Assembly: GCF_000612845.1 (NCBI RefSeq)
Contig: NZ_CCAT010000065.1
Span: 147,221 to 211,220 of the forward strand
Origin: Clostridium ihumii AP5
Lineage (GTDB): Bacteria; Bacillota; Clostridia; Clostridiales; Clostridiaceae
DNA length: 64,000 nucleotides
Reading direction: 5' to 3'
In this document: positions 53,592 through 64,000 of the stretch, piece by piece
How the letters are laid out: each line of letters starts with the position of its first letter
How positions within the stretch are numbered: position 1 is the first letter of the stretch
Program-made: the position numbers and the translations under genes
The notes under the pieces: generated by a model
What the model saw: the letters and a program-made list of their open reading frames with translations, nothing else
Told to the model about the DNA's origin: nothing
Databases searched by the model: none

Positions 53592-55358
53592 CTATATTTT
53601 TAATTTTTCTACACATATTTCACCATCTTTATCCAAATAAACGTGGACATCTCTGCTATTTTCTTCAAGCACATAAATTTTATTACCTACAATAAATTTT
53701 GTATTATAGTATGCATTATCAACATATATATGTCCATGTTTTTTCACCTTTAATATATTTTGAACAGCATTAGGTGTTCCAACTATTTTAGCCTTTATTT
53801 CATTTTCTGCAACTAATACTCCACCTCTCATTATGCTACTGTTCTTTAAAAAGTAGATACTATCAAGTGCAGTGACTTCCGATTTATAAATACCTTGTCC
53901 ATTAACATATATTGACCCTGACATACTAATGGTGCTATTTTGAACATAATTTACATACAAATCAGATTTTCTTTTATTCTTTGATTTTATATCATATAGC
54001 CTTTTTTCTAATAGTGAAACTGCTTTTTTTATTTCATCAATACTTTCAAAACTTGAAAAATATGTGGTGTACATCTTTGATTTAATTAATCTATAAAACT
54101 CATTCTCAACATCATATTGTTTTTCCATCATATTTATTAAAATTTTTAAATCCATGTTAAAATTCTTAAATCTAGAATCTATAATTGCATTTATTAATTC
54201 TTTTTCATTTATATGTGTTGTTAAAAGATTTCTGTGATTTATTTTTATTAAATTTTCATAAATATTACTTATAACTTGATAAAATTTTTCTAACTTATCA
54301 ACATAAATTATATATTCAGCACTAAAATTTCCACCACATATATTAGTCGATATAACATTACCATTTATTTCTATGTCACCTTCTGCAATCAAAGTTGCAA
54401 TCAAAGTGTTACCATTAACTAATATATTGTTTCCACTTTCTACTTTCATATCTTCTTTTACATCACCACTTACTATAACATCACCTATAAAACTTACATT
54501 GCCTTTCGATATATCTACATCTCCAGATATTTTTAATACTTTTTCTACCGAAAATACAGTTCCTCTAATATTAGGTCTACCATCAATTGTTGCATAAACT
54601 TTATTGTCAAGTATTCTACATCCATCTTTTGCAAATATTCTTTTTTCCTTTTTTCTATGTGGCTTCACTACTTGTCCATAAACATTAAATCCAATTTCTC
54701 CATTTTTACCAATTTCTAATTGACCTATTAGTTCACCCGTCTTAACATTTGCAACATTACCTATAGATTTGAAATCCACATTACCTTGTTCATCTTCTAT
54801 AAGCTTTCCTTCTTTATTGTCGTCAAAAAATAATGTTACTTTATCATCTATTGGCTCCACACATTTCTTTCCCTTTGCTATGATTACATTTTCAACCATA
54901 TCATTGTTACAACACCATCTTATATTATCATTGTCAAGACCATAAATGATTCCCATTTTAGATAATTGTGACAATAATTCGATTTCTGTATATCTAGGTG
55001 CTGTAACTTCTGCTTCTATTTCAAGAGCTGGAACAAAAACAGGAGCAAATGAAGACTCTCTTATCTTATATTTATAAGATTTTTCTTCTTTAATAGTTAT
55101 ACATGCTTCCATTTTATCTTCTGAGACATTTAATATGATTTCTCTCTTAGGTATAGATTCTTTTTTTATTTTAAGTTCTATTTTATTTTTTTCATGAACT
55201 TCTGATGGAATTGAAACTTCTTTACCATCTATTATAACCGCCACATCTAATGAAGGTAGTATTCTAGCTGGTAAGTTTCCTTCTTTTGGATCAATAATAA
55301 TAATCTGATTATTTTCAAACTTTATAAGACCTATGCCTTTACTTTTTAAATCCCCCAT
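53592..55358 (-). CDS. fapA: FapA family protein (DUF342, flagellar assembly protein A)
   Basis: A 588-aa polymer-binding-type protein with a central DUF342 parallel beta-helix: repeated stretches such as VFSVEKVLKISGDVDISKGNVSFIGDVIVSGDVKEDMKVESGNNILVNGN are the helix coils. A coiled coil (about 375-460) interrupts it, and more beta-helix follows (SGSIYVNGQGIYKSEVTALDSIYFL). The role is undefined; members occur next to chemotaxis or flagellar genes. It is the first gene of the che operon, starting after GGAGGGGAATAG, and has a sigma-D promoter 79 bases upstream. Confidence 0.88.
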   Translation of the reverse strand: MGDLKSKGIGLIKFENNQIIIIDPKEGNLPARILPSLDVAVIIDGKEVSIPSEVHEKNKIELKIKKESIPKREIILNVSEDKMEACITIKEEKSYKYKIRESSFAPVFVPALEIEAEVTAPRYTEIELLSQLSKMGIIYGLDNDNIRWCCNNDMVENVIIAKGKKCVEPIDDKVTLFFDDNKEGKLIEDEQGNVDFKSIGNVANVKTGELIGQLEIGKNGEIGFNVYGQVVKPHRKKEKRIFAKDGCRILDNKVYATIDGRPNIRGTVFSVEKVLKISGDVDISKGNVSFIGDVIVSGDVKEDMKVESGNNILVNGNTLIATLIAEGDIEINGNVISTNICGGNFSAEYIIYVDKLEKFYQVISNIYENLIKINHRNLLTTHINEKELINAIIDSRFKNFNMDLKILINMMEKQYDVENEFYRLIKSKMYTTYFSSFESIDEIKKAVSLLEKRLYDIKSKNKRKSDLYVNYVQNSTISMSGSIYVNGQGIYKSEVTALDSIYFLKNSSIMRGGVLVAENEIKAKIVGTPNAVQNILKVKKHGHIYVDNAYYNTKFIVGNKIYVLEENSRDVHVYLDKDGEICVEKLKI

Positions 55359-55436
55359 CTATTCCCCTCCAAAGCTAAAATATTTTTTATCTTTGTGGAA
55401 CTTATTTAGATAATTAATACCCATGTTTTATATAAA

Positions 55437-55463
55437 TTATCGTCAAAAGTCCCTATAACTTTA
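55437..55463 (-). promoter_or_regulatory. Sigma-D promoter of the fapA-che-fliM-fliY operon
   Basis: On the minus strand TAAA (55460-55463) and GACGATAA (55437-55444) are exactly 15 bases apart. This matches 4 of 4 and 7 of 8 positions of TAAA-N15-GCCGATAA. It lies in the 121-base gap before fapA and is the best sigma-28 site seen in the window. Confidence 0.85.
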
Positions 55464-55479
55464 TCTTTTTCACTAATTT

Positions 55480-56286
55480 TTAATAGTTTATATCCTCTTT
55501 TATTATTTTGTTAAATTCTTTTAATATTTTTTGAATTAATTCATTACTTTGAGAATTTATTTTTATATTTTCACAGTTTCTTATTGGCAAAACTTTTGGT
55601 GATGTTCCTGAAATAAACATTCCATCCAAATCTTCAATTTCTTTATAATTAACTTCTTTTTCAATTACTTTTATATTAGATCTTCTACAAGCTTCTAATA
55701 TCTTCATCCTAGTTATACCTGGTAAAACATTTTTTACAGGAGAAGTGATTACGTTTCCATCTTTAACCATGAAAATATTAGATCTACTTCCTTCTGTTAT
55801 ATTTCCATTTCTATCAATTAAAATAGCTTCATACACATTTTTATTGTCTATCTCTATATTAACTTTATTCCTAAAATCATTATTTATGATTTTAGCATTA
55901 GGATTTTCTCTTTCACCAAAATATAATATAGTATCTACACCATTCCTATACATTTCTTCTGTAGGGTAACTATGTTTTATAAAAAACATAATAAAATTTT
56001 CTTCTTGTAATATAACTTTAACATTTCCTTCTTTAACATTGTTTAATGTGACAAGCTTTTCAAAAGACTGTATTATTTTATCATCACTTATACTATCTTT
56101 ATTAGAAATCATTCTTCTTGAGTTTCTCAATCTTTCCATATGTTCTTTAAAAAATAATGGTTTACCTTCTATTATTCTTATAACTTCATATATTTGATTA
56201 TTGCCTTGCAATTTAAATTTTTCATATTCATTAGTTAAATATTCATCCCCATTGTATATAAAATATTCTTTTAAAGCTTCACTCAT
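55480..56286 (-). CDS. Class IV aminotransferase / 4-amino-4-deoxychorismate lyase-like
   Basis: A PLP enzyme of fold type IV, 268 aa from the ATG at 56284-56286 (after GTAGGGGT; an earlier ATG overlaps the HAD stop). Diagnostic features are QIYEVIRIIEGKPLFFKEHMERLRNS near the N-terminus, the cofactor loop NGNITEGSRSNIFMVKDGNVITSP and GITRMKILEACR. Both aminodeoxychorismate lyase (PabC, folate) and branched-chain or D-amino-acid aminotransferases share these. I cannot separate them by eye. Length and the absence of a pabAB partner leave the substrate open. Confidence 0.85.
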   Translation of the reverse strand: MSEALKEYFIYNGDEYLTNEYEKFKLQGNNQIYEVIRIIEGKPLFFKEHMERLRNSRRMISNKDSISDDKIIQSFEKLVTLNNVKEGNVKVILQEENFIMFFIKHSYPTEEMYRNGVDTILYFGERENPNAKIINNDFRNKVNIEIDNKNVYEAILIDRNGNITEGSRSNIFMVKDGNVITSPVKNVLPGITRMKILEACRRSNIKVIEKEVNYKEIEDLDGMFISGTSPKVLPIRNCENIKINSQSNELIQKILKEFNKIIKEDINY

Positions 56287-56294
56287 TTTTACCC

Positions 56295-56936
56295 CTACTT
56301 CCATTTTAGTATTTTTATATAATCATGTTTTTTCTTATAATTTATTAAATATGGATTTCCTACCAATTTGAATAATGGCATATCTGATAATGAATCAGAA
56401 AACATATAAGAATTTTTAAAATCCACCTCAATATTATCTTTTTTTAACTCTTCCTTAAGCCTTATAACTTTTTCTTCACCTTTGCAATTTTCCCCCTCTA
56501 TCTTAGGTTTATGGATATTATTTTCTAATTTAAATCTTGTTCCAATCACCTTATCAACTTCTTTTATATTATATAATTCATTTAAATAGAATTCAGCTGA
56601 TGCAGATATTAAATATATCTTACAGCCTTCTTTTTTTAACTTTTTCATCATTTCAATTGCATCTTTATAAAAAATCTTGCACAATCTTTCTTCATAAAAT
56701 TCTTTAACCAAACACTTCATTTCAACATCTTCTATGCCATCTATAAATCTTATAAATGTCTCTTTTGCTTTTGAAGCATCTCTAATCTTTAAACAAAATA
56801 ATATAGTTGATATTATATTTCTCGGTGCGTGCAATACAACTTTAGGCTTTTTCTTTATCATAAACATATAAAATTCAAATAAGGTTTCCCTTTTAGTTAT
56901 AGTGTAATCTACATCAAATATAGCTAATTTTTCCAT
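56295..56936 (-). CDS. HAD family hydrolase (SerB-like, subfamily IB)
   Basis: A 213-aa phosphatase-like protein. Motif I is AIFDVDYTIT (nucleophile Asp8, acid Asp10), motif II is YLISASAE, the Lys of motif III is in KGEEKVIRL, and motif IV is FSDSLSDMPLF. The helical cap inserted after motif I places it in class IB with phosphoserine phosphatase and acyl-phosphate type enzymes. The substrate is unknown. It forms a two-gene unit with the aminotransferase, starting after GGAGTATAT. Confidence 0.85.
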   Translation of the reverse strand: MEKLAIFDVDYTITKRETLFEFYMFMIKKKPKVVLHAPRNIISTILFCLKIRDASKAKETFIRFIDGIEDVEMKCLVKEFYEERLCKIFYKDAIEMMKKLKKEGCKIYLISASAEFYLNELYNIKEVDKVIGTRFKLENNIHKPKIEGENCKGEEKVIRLKEELKKDNIEVDFKNSYMFSDSLSDMPLFKLVGNPYLINYKKKHDYIKILKWK

Positions 56937-57085
56937 ATATACTCCAGTTCCTATTTTATATTTAAATAAATTTAATCTTTAATATTTGTTCTCATTTATT
57001 AATATTATTATAGAATATTTTTACTTATATTCATATACCTTTATATTATTCAAAATTTAGTTTTCAACTTATACATTTAGTATTT

Positions 57086-57548
57086 TATAGGGTTTCAAGC
57101 TGAAATTCAAAGTAATCTCTTACTCAAATGGTACTACTTATCTTGCAGTTTATTACATTGTTATATTTGGAACCAGTTGACAGTTAGTAATTAACAATGA
57201 TGCTGAATATCCCCGGGGATTGAAATCCCCTCTACAATGTTTTATTTGTACTTCAAATAAAACTAATATAATATTTATCCATAAAAAGTTCATTTTGGAG
57301 AATAAATTCCCCATTATAATATTCTTACTAATCATAGTTTTAATAGTAACTCTAACTATTAATTAGAATATTTTTGTAATATATGTTTTAACTAATTTAC
57401 TTAGCAAATTATCATAAAAATTGATTCAAAAAAACTGAGACTTCAATTTCATTCTTCATAATTAATTTTTAATTTTTGTACAACACTTTAAACTGCCCAT
57501 TTTCACCCAAAACATAAATAACTAAAATTTTAATTTTCAAACCCTATA
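57086..57548. mobile_element. MITE-like element, most complete repeat copy E
   Basis: This 463-bp element has terminal inverted repeats TATAGGGTTT and AAACCCTATA, with an imperfect match for a few bases further. Reading the outer TA on each side as target gives a TA-type duplication, as in IS630/Tc1-mariner elements. Inside are the head motifs, the GGGGATTGAAATCCCC hairpin, and a middle block shared with copies C and D. A 60-codon frame inside has no ribosome binding site and is not conserved. It is non-coding and probably moved by a transposase encoded elsewhere. Confidence 0.7.
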
Positions 57549-57576
57549 CTTATATATTATTTTCATTTTTAAATAA

Positions 57577-57604
57577 AAAAAACCGTCTTTTACAACGGTT
57601 TTTT
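57577..57604. terminator. Terminator of the DUF1292 gene
   Basis: AAAAACCGT pairs with ACGGTTTTT across an eight-base loop, with A and T tracts on both sides. It is ten bases beyond the stop codon of the minus-strand gene. Confidence 0.88.
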
Positions 57605-57613
57605 CATATTTCA

Positions 57614-57988
57614 TTAGTTTTGAGAAGCTACTTCATTTTCATAATATGCTCTTGCAGCATTATATTCGTCGTCTTCTGGAACTACTAGTTCTCCTATTTC
57701 ATCATCACCAACAACTTTAAATAAGTAAACTGAATCATCTTCAGGATTTTGAACTAATGCATATTCGTTATTTTCAAATACAAAACCATCTACTATTTCA
57801 CAAATAATGCTATTTCCTTCTTCATCTTCTAATGCAACTGTTAAAACTTCGTGATCTTCACATCCACATCCGCATCCACAATCTGAATCTTCATGGTTGT
57901 GATCATGTCCGCATCCACATCCATCATGTTTTACTTCTTCTGTACCTTCACAGCCACATCCACATCCGCATTTCTTTTCGTCACTCAT
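57614..57988 (-). CDS. DUF1292 protein with Cys/His-rich N-terminus
   Basis: A 124-aa acidic protein. The C-terminal half, LTVALEDEEGNSIICEIVDGFVFENNEYALVQNPEDDSVYLFKVV, is DUF1292, a small domain of unknown function common in Firmicutes. The first 48 residues hold ten cysteines in CGCGCGC-type runs and several His in GHDHNHED, an apparent metal-binding tail. It is monocistronic, with a strong CAGGAGGTATTTAACA site and its own terminator. The tail could bind Zn, Fe or Cu; which, and why, is not known. Confidence 0.88.
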   Translation of the reverse strand: MSDEKKCGCGCGCEGTEEVKHDGCGCGHDHNHEDSDCGCGCGCEDHEVLTVALEDEEGNSIICEIVDGFVFENNEYALVQNPEDDSVYLFKVVGDDEIGELVVPEDDEYNAARAYYENEVASQN

Positions 57989-58241
57989 TGTTAAATACCT
58001 CCTGTATCTCGTTATGTATTAATTGTACCCTTAAATCTAATATTTTAAAAGCTTTTTGTTATAAAAATATAATTTTTATTTAAAATTCACATTTAATATA
58101 AATATTTCATAATTAAAAATTAATCCTATTCATAAAAATATGCATTTCATTATTTTTATATTGTTTTACAAAAACAAACTTTCATCAACTTTATTAATTT
58201 ACAGTTATTAAATATATTATTCATTTCTAATATTTAAAATA

Positions 58242-58582
58242 ACAAATTTATCAAATGATAATTCTAGAGTTGCAGTTTATTCCTATTTTTATATTTTGAA
58301 CCAGTTGACAATTGAAAATTGATAATTGACAGTTATGCTTAATATTACTCATCTCATTCCTAATATTTAAAATAGAAATACCTAAAAACTAAGTTTTTAT
58401 ATTGTTTTCCACTAATTTGCTCTGCAAATTATTATAAAATTTGATTTTAAAAAACTGAGACATCAATTTTATCCTTCATTGTTAATTGTTCATCGTTAAT
58501 TGTTAATTTTGTATAACATTTTAAATTGCTCTTTCTCAACTAAAATATGAATAACTTAAAATTTTAACTTATATTTCTATAG
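58242..58582. repeat. Intergenic modular repeat, copy F (type 2)
   Basis: This copy shares CTCATTCCTAATATTTAAAA and TAAAAACTAAGTTTTTATAT with copy B and the tail GCAAATTATTATAAAATTTG and TTATCCTTCATTGTTAATTG with all copies. It lacks the TATAGGG end. Several short GTTAATTGTTCATCGTTAAT direct repeats are inside. It sits in the 653-base gap between nifJ and the DUF1292 gene, which otherwise holds only the DUF1292 upstream region and the nifJ terminator. Confidence 0.65.
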
Positions 58583-58587
58583 TAAAT

Positions 58588-58627
58588 AAAAAAACAGTCT
58601 CAAATATAAATTCGAGACTGTTTTTTT
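58588..58627. terminator. Terminator of nifJ
   Basis: The 14-bp perfect stem AAAAAAACAGTCTC / GAGACTGTTTTTTT has a 12-base loop and lies 14 bases beyond the nifJ stop codon. It is symmetric, so bidirectional. Confidence 0.93.
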
Positions 58628-58641
58628 ATATATTTTAAAGA

Positions 58642-62178
<3,537 letters not shown>

Positions 62179-62237
62179 TTATATTTACTTTAAGATTTCA
62201 TTTTAAGCAAAAAATTCTAAATAATATAATTATTCTA

Positions 62238-62266
62238 ATAACAAAAAAATTTGCTTAAAAAGTCAA
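62238..62266 (-). promoter_or_regulatory. Sigma-A promoter of nifJ
   Basis: On the minus strand TTGACT (62261-62266) and TGTTAT (62238-62243) are 17 bases apart. TTGTTAT at the -10 box also resembles the left half of a Rex operator (TTGTTAA-N4-TTAACAA), but the right half is poor. Confidence 0.55.
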
Positions 62267-62385
62267 AAAAACCTAACCTTATAATATTTTTATTAAAATA
62301 ACATTTTATACATCCTTCATTTATAATAATAATGCCATCCTAACTAAATTTCAAGTATTATTCCTTTACTTTCTTTGTTATATTT

Positions 62386-63699
62386 TTAACTATCTATGAT
62401 TTCGCTTTCTCCATAATTAGGTATTTTCACGAAATATCCTGCTTTTTCTAAATTTTCCTTAAATTTTGAAAGTACAATTTCCTCTCCATGAACTAAATAT
62501 ATTTTTTTTGGTTTCTCTAAAAAATTGTCTATCCAGCCCTTTATAGTTTCACAATCACCATGACCTGATAAACTTTGCAAGTTATAGATTTTACTTTTAA
62601 CCTCTAATGTTTCACCTAAAATTGTTACTTCTTTCTTACCTTCTAAAATTTCTCGTCCTAATGTTTTATTTCCTTGCGAACACACAAATACTAATGCACT
62701 ATTTTCATCTTCAATGTTGTTTTTAATATGATGAATTATCCTACCTTTGTTACAATCACCACTTGCAGCTATAATAACAACACCTTTTAAGTTTTTAAGT
62801 TCCTTAGATTCATCTATACAACTTGTGAAATATAAATTTTTAAAATCTAGTGGATTATCATTTTGTTCTATATATTTTTTAGCTTGTTTATCAAAATACT
62901 CAAAATTATTCTCAAAAACATCTGTTATTTTTGACGCTAAAGGGCTATCTACGTAAACTTTTACCTTTAACTTTTCTTTTTCTATAAATTTATTTAATGT
63001 ATATAGTATCTCTTGAGTCCTACCTAATGAAAAAGCTGGAATTAGCACATTTCCTTGTTTTTCAGTAATATCCTTTATAATATCTATAAGCTTTGCAAAT
63101 TCATTTCTTTTTATTTTATGTACTCTATCGCCATAAGTACTTTCTAATATTAAGTAATCACCACGATATATTTTTTCAGGATCTTTAACTAAAGGTAAAT
63201 CTAAGTTTCCTAGGTCTCCACTGTATATTAATTTTATATTTTTATTATTTTCTTTTATATTTAGTTCACATATTGCTGACCCTAACATATGTCCTGCATC
63301 TTTAAAAACAAGTTGAATTTTATCATCTATCTTTATAACTTGATTATAGTCATACCCCTCAAATTTATCTAAGTAACTTTCAATTTCTTTTTTTGATAAT
63401 TCTTCATTTTGTTCTAATATAATTTTGCATAAATCTACTGTTGCTTTTGTACATATAACTTTTCCTGTAAATCCTCGTTGATACAACAACATAATTCTAC
63501 CACTATGATCTATATGTGTATGTGATAATATCACTAAACTGATTTCTTTTGGATTAAATATGAAGTCTTCATTGTTTCCTATTTTTTCATCTTCACCTTG
63601 AAACTTACCACAATCTAATAAAATTTGTTTATTATTTATTTTTAATAGATGACAAGACCCTGTCACACATTTATTAGCACCACAAAATTTAATTTCCAC
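62386..63699 (-). CDS. Beta-CASP metallo-beta-lactamase ribonuclease-like protein
   Basis: A 437-aa member of the metallo-beta-lactamase/beta-CASP family, which includes RNA-processing exonucleases (CPSF73 type). The metal site is ILSHTHIDHSGRI (HxHxDH), with further ligands in DAGHMLGSA and YSGDLGN. The beta-CASP domain has ILESTYGDRVH, VLIPAFSLGRTQEIL and SLSGHGDCETIKGWI (motif B), then VHGEE (motif C His). It starts at GTG after AGAGGTGATTTT. It is monocistronic. Its RNA target is unknown; the family call is firm. Confidence 0.93.
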   Translation of the reverse strand: MEIKFCGANKCVTGSCHLLKINNKQILLDCGKFQGEDEKIGNNEDFIFNPKEISLVILSHTHIDHSGRIMLLYQRGFTGKVICTKATVDLCKIILEQNEELSKKEIESYLDKFEGYDYNQVIKIDDKIQLVFKDAGHMLGSAICELNIKENNKNIKLIYSGDLGNLDLPLVKDPEKIYRGDYLILESTYGDRVHKIKRNEFAKLIDIIKDITEKQGNVLIPAFSLGRTQEILYTLNKFIEKEKLKVKVYVDSPLASKITDVFENNFEYFDKQAKKYIEQNDNPLDFKNLYFTSCIDESKELKNLKGVVIIAASGDCNKGRIIHHIKNNIEDENSALVFVCSQGNKTLGREILEGKKEVTILGETLEVKSKIYNLQSLSGHGDCETIKGWIDNFLEKPKKIYLVHGEEIVLSKFKENLEKAGYFVKIPNYGESEIIDS

Positions 63700-63783
63700 A
63701 AAATCACCTCTAAGCTTAAATTTATTCTTACTTTATAAATAGTTTCTCCTAAATAAATCTTATTTATAAAAATAAATTTCATG

Positions 63784-63935
63784 CTATAGGGAAACAAGCT
63801 CAAATTCAAAACTATTTTTTAAACTGTAAATATATTGTTTTCAAAAGAAATACTTACTATAAAATGATTCCGAGCTAGTCTCACTCTTAAGGGTATCCAA
63901 GTTCAAATTCAAAATAGCAGATTTATCAATTGAAA
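63784..63935. repeat. Two fragments of the intergenic repeat head
   Basis: CTATAGGGAAACAAGCTCAA (about 63784) and AAGGGTATCCAAGTTCAAAT (about 63890) both resemble the left end of the family. Only the first 40-50 bases of each match, so these are truncated copies in tandem. The rest of the 300 bases to the window edge shows no gene. Confidence 0.5.
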
Positions 63936-64000
63936 AACTTTTTTCTTTCATCAAGAAACAGGAATTATTTAAATTAGTATTTCTTTAAAAATTGATTTAG

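Noticed and set aside
57153..57335. A 60-codon minus-strand reading frame
   Set aside because: It lies wholly inside repeat copy E, has no ribosome binding site, and the equivalent frame is not kept in copies C and D.

Overview
This is a very AT-rich, densely packed chromosomal window from an anaerobic, motile, endospore-former-type Firmicute. The best fit is a Clostridium sensu stricto species. Supporting this are a pyruvate:ferredoxin oxidoreductase, a CBS/DRTGG-type manganese pyrophosphatase, a fused FliR-FlhB protein, Gram-positive flagellar genes without L or P ring genes, and strong AGGAGG-type ribosome binding sites. A placement near C. novyi, C. botulinum group III or C. tetani is plausible, but it is an impression and not shown by the sequence.

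Layout: 1-11.5 kb holds housekeeping genes. These are the start of an ftsL-like gene, rsmH, the ATPase ychF, an unusual Lon-like protease with a decayed Walker A region, an unknown lysine-rich protein, a calcium-type P-type ATPase and a Mn-dependent pyrophosphatase. From 11.5 to 35.2 kb runs one long minus-strand flagellar operon: flgB-flgC-fliE-fliF-fliG-fliH-fliI-fliJ-fliK-flgD-(flagellar operon protein)-flgE-flbD-motA-motB-fliL-fliO-fliP-fliQ-fliR/flhB-flhA-flhF-flhG-PilZ-fliA-swrB-like-small membrane protein-flgF-flgG. It encodes the basal body, hook, export gate, stator, a c-di-GMP receptor and sigma-D. Upstream lie the single short flagellin gene, then fliD and a FliT-like chaperone, then flgM-flgN-flgK-flgL-fliW-csrA-flaG-fliS behind a sigma-D-type promoter.

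From 44.8 to 55.4 kb a second minus-strand operon carries fapA, cheW, cheD, cheB, cheR, cheA, cheC, cheY, cheW, fliM and fliY. It starts at a very good sigma-D promoter (TAAA-N15-GACGATAA). Sigma-D and its antisigma factor FlgM would therefore time hook-filament junction proteins and chemotaxis after hook completion, while FliW and CsrA would tie flagellin translation to filament export. The right end (55.5-64 kb) has a class IV aminotransferase with a HAD hydrolase, a Cys/His-rich DUF1292 protein, nifJ and a beta-CASP metallo-beta-lactamase protein.

The most notable things beyond ordinary annotation are as follows. (1) fliL is out of frame at its start: its ATG and its body lie in different frames, joined by A7/A7/A6 tracts. 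(2) A family of modular intergenic repeats of about 300-460 bp fills most of the large gaps; the copy at 57086-57548 has TATAGGGTTT...AAACCCTATA ends, like a MITE. (3) A perfect 22-bp tandem repeat (4.4 copies) lies just upstream of the flagellin promoter region. (4) CheA has a tandemly duplicated P2-like domain. (5) The Lon-like protease keeps its Ser/Lys dyad but has lost Walker A. (6) A 76-aa membrane protein between swrB-like and flgF appears to use an AUU start codon.
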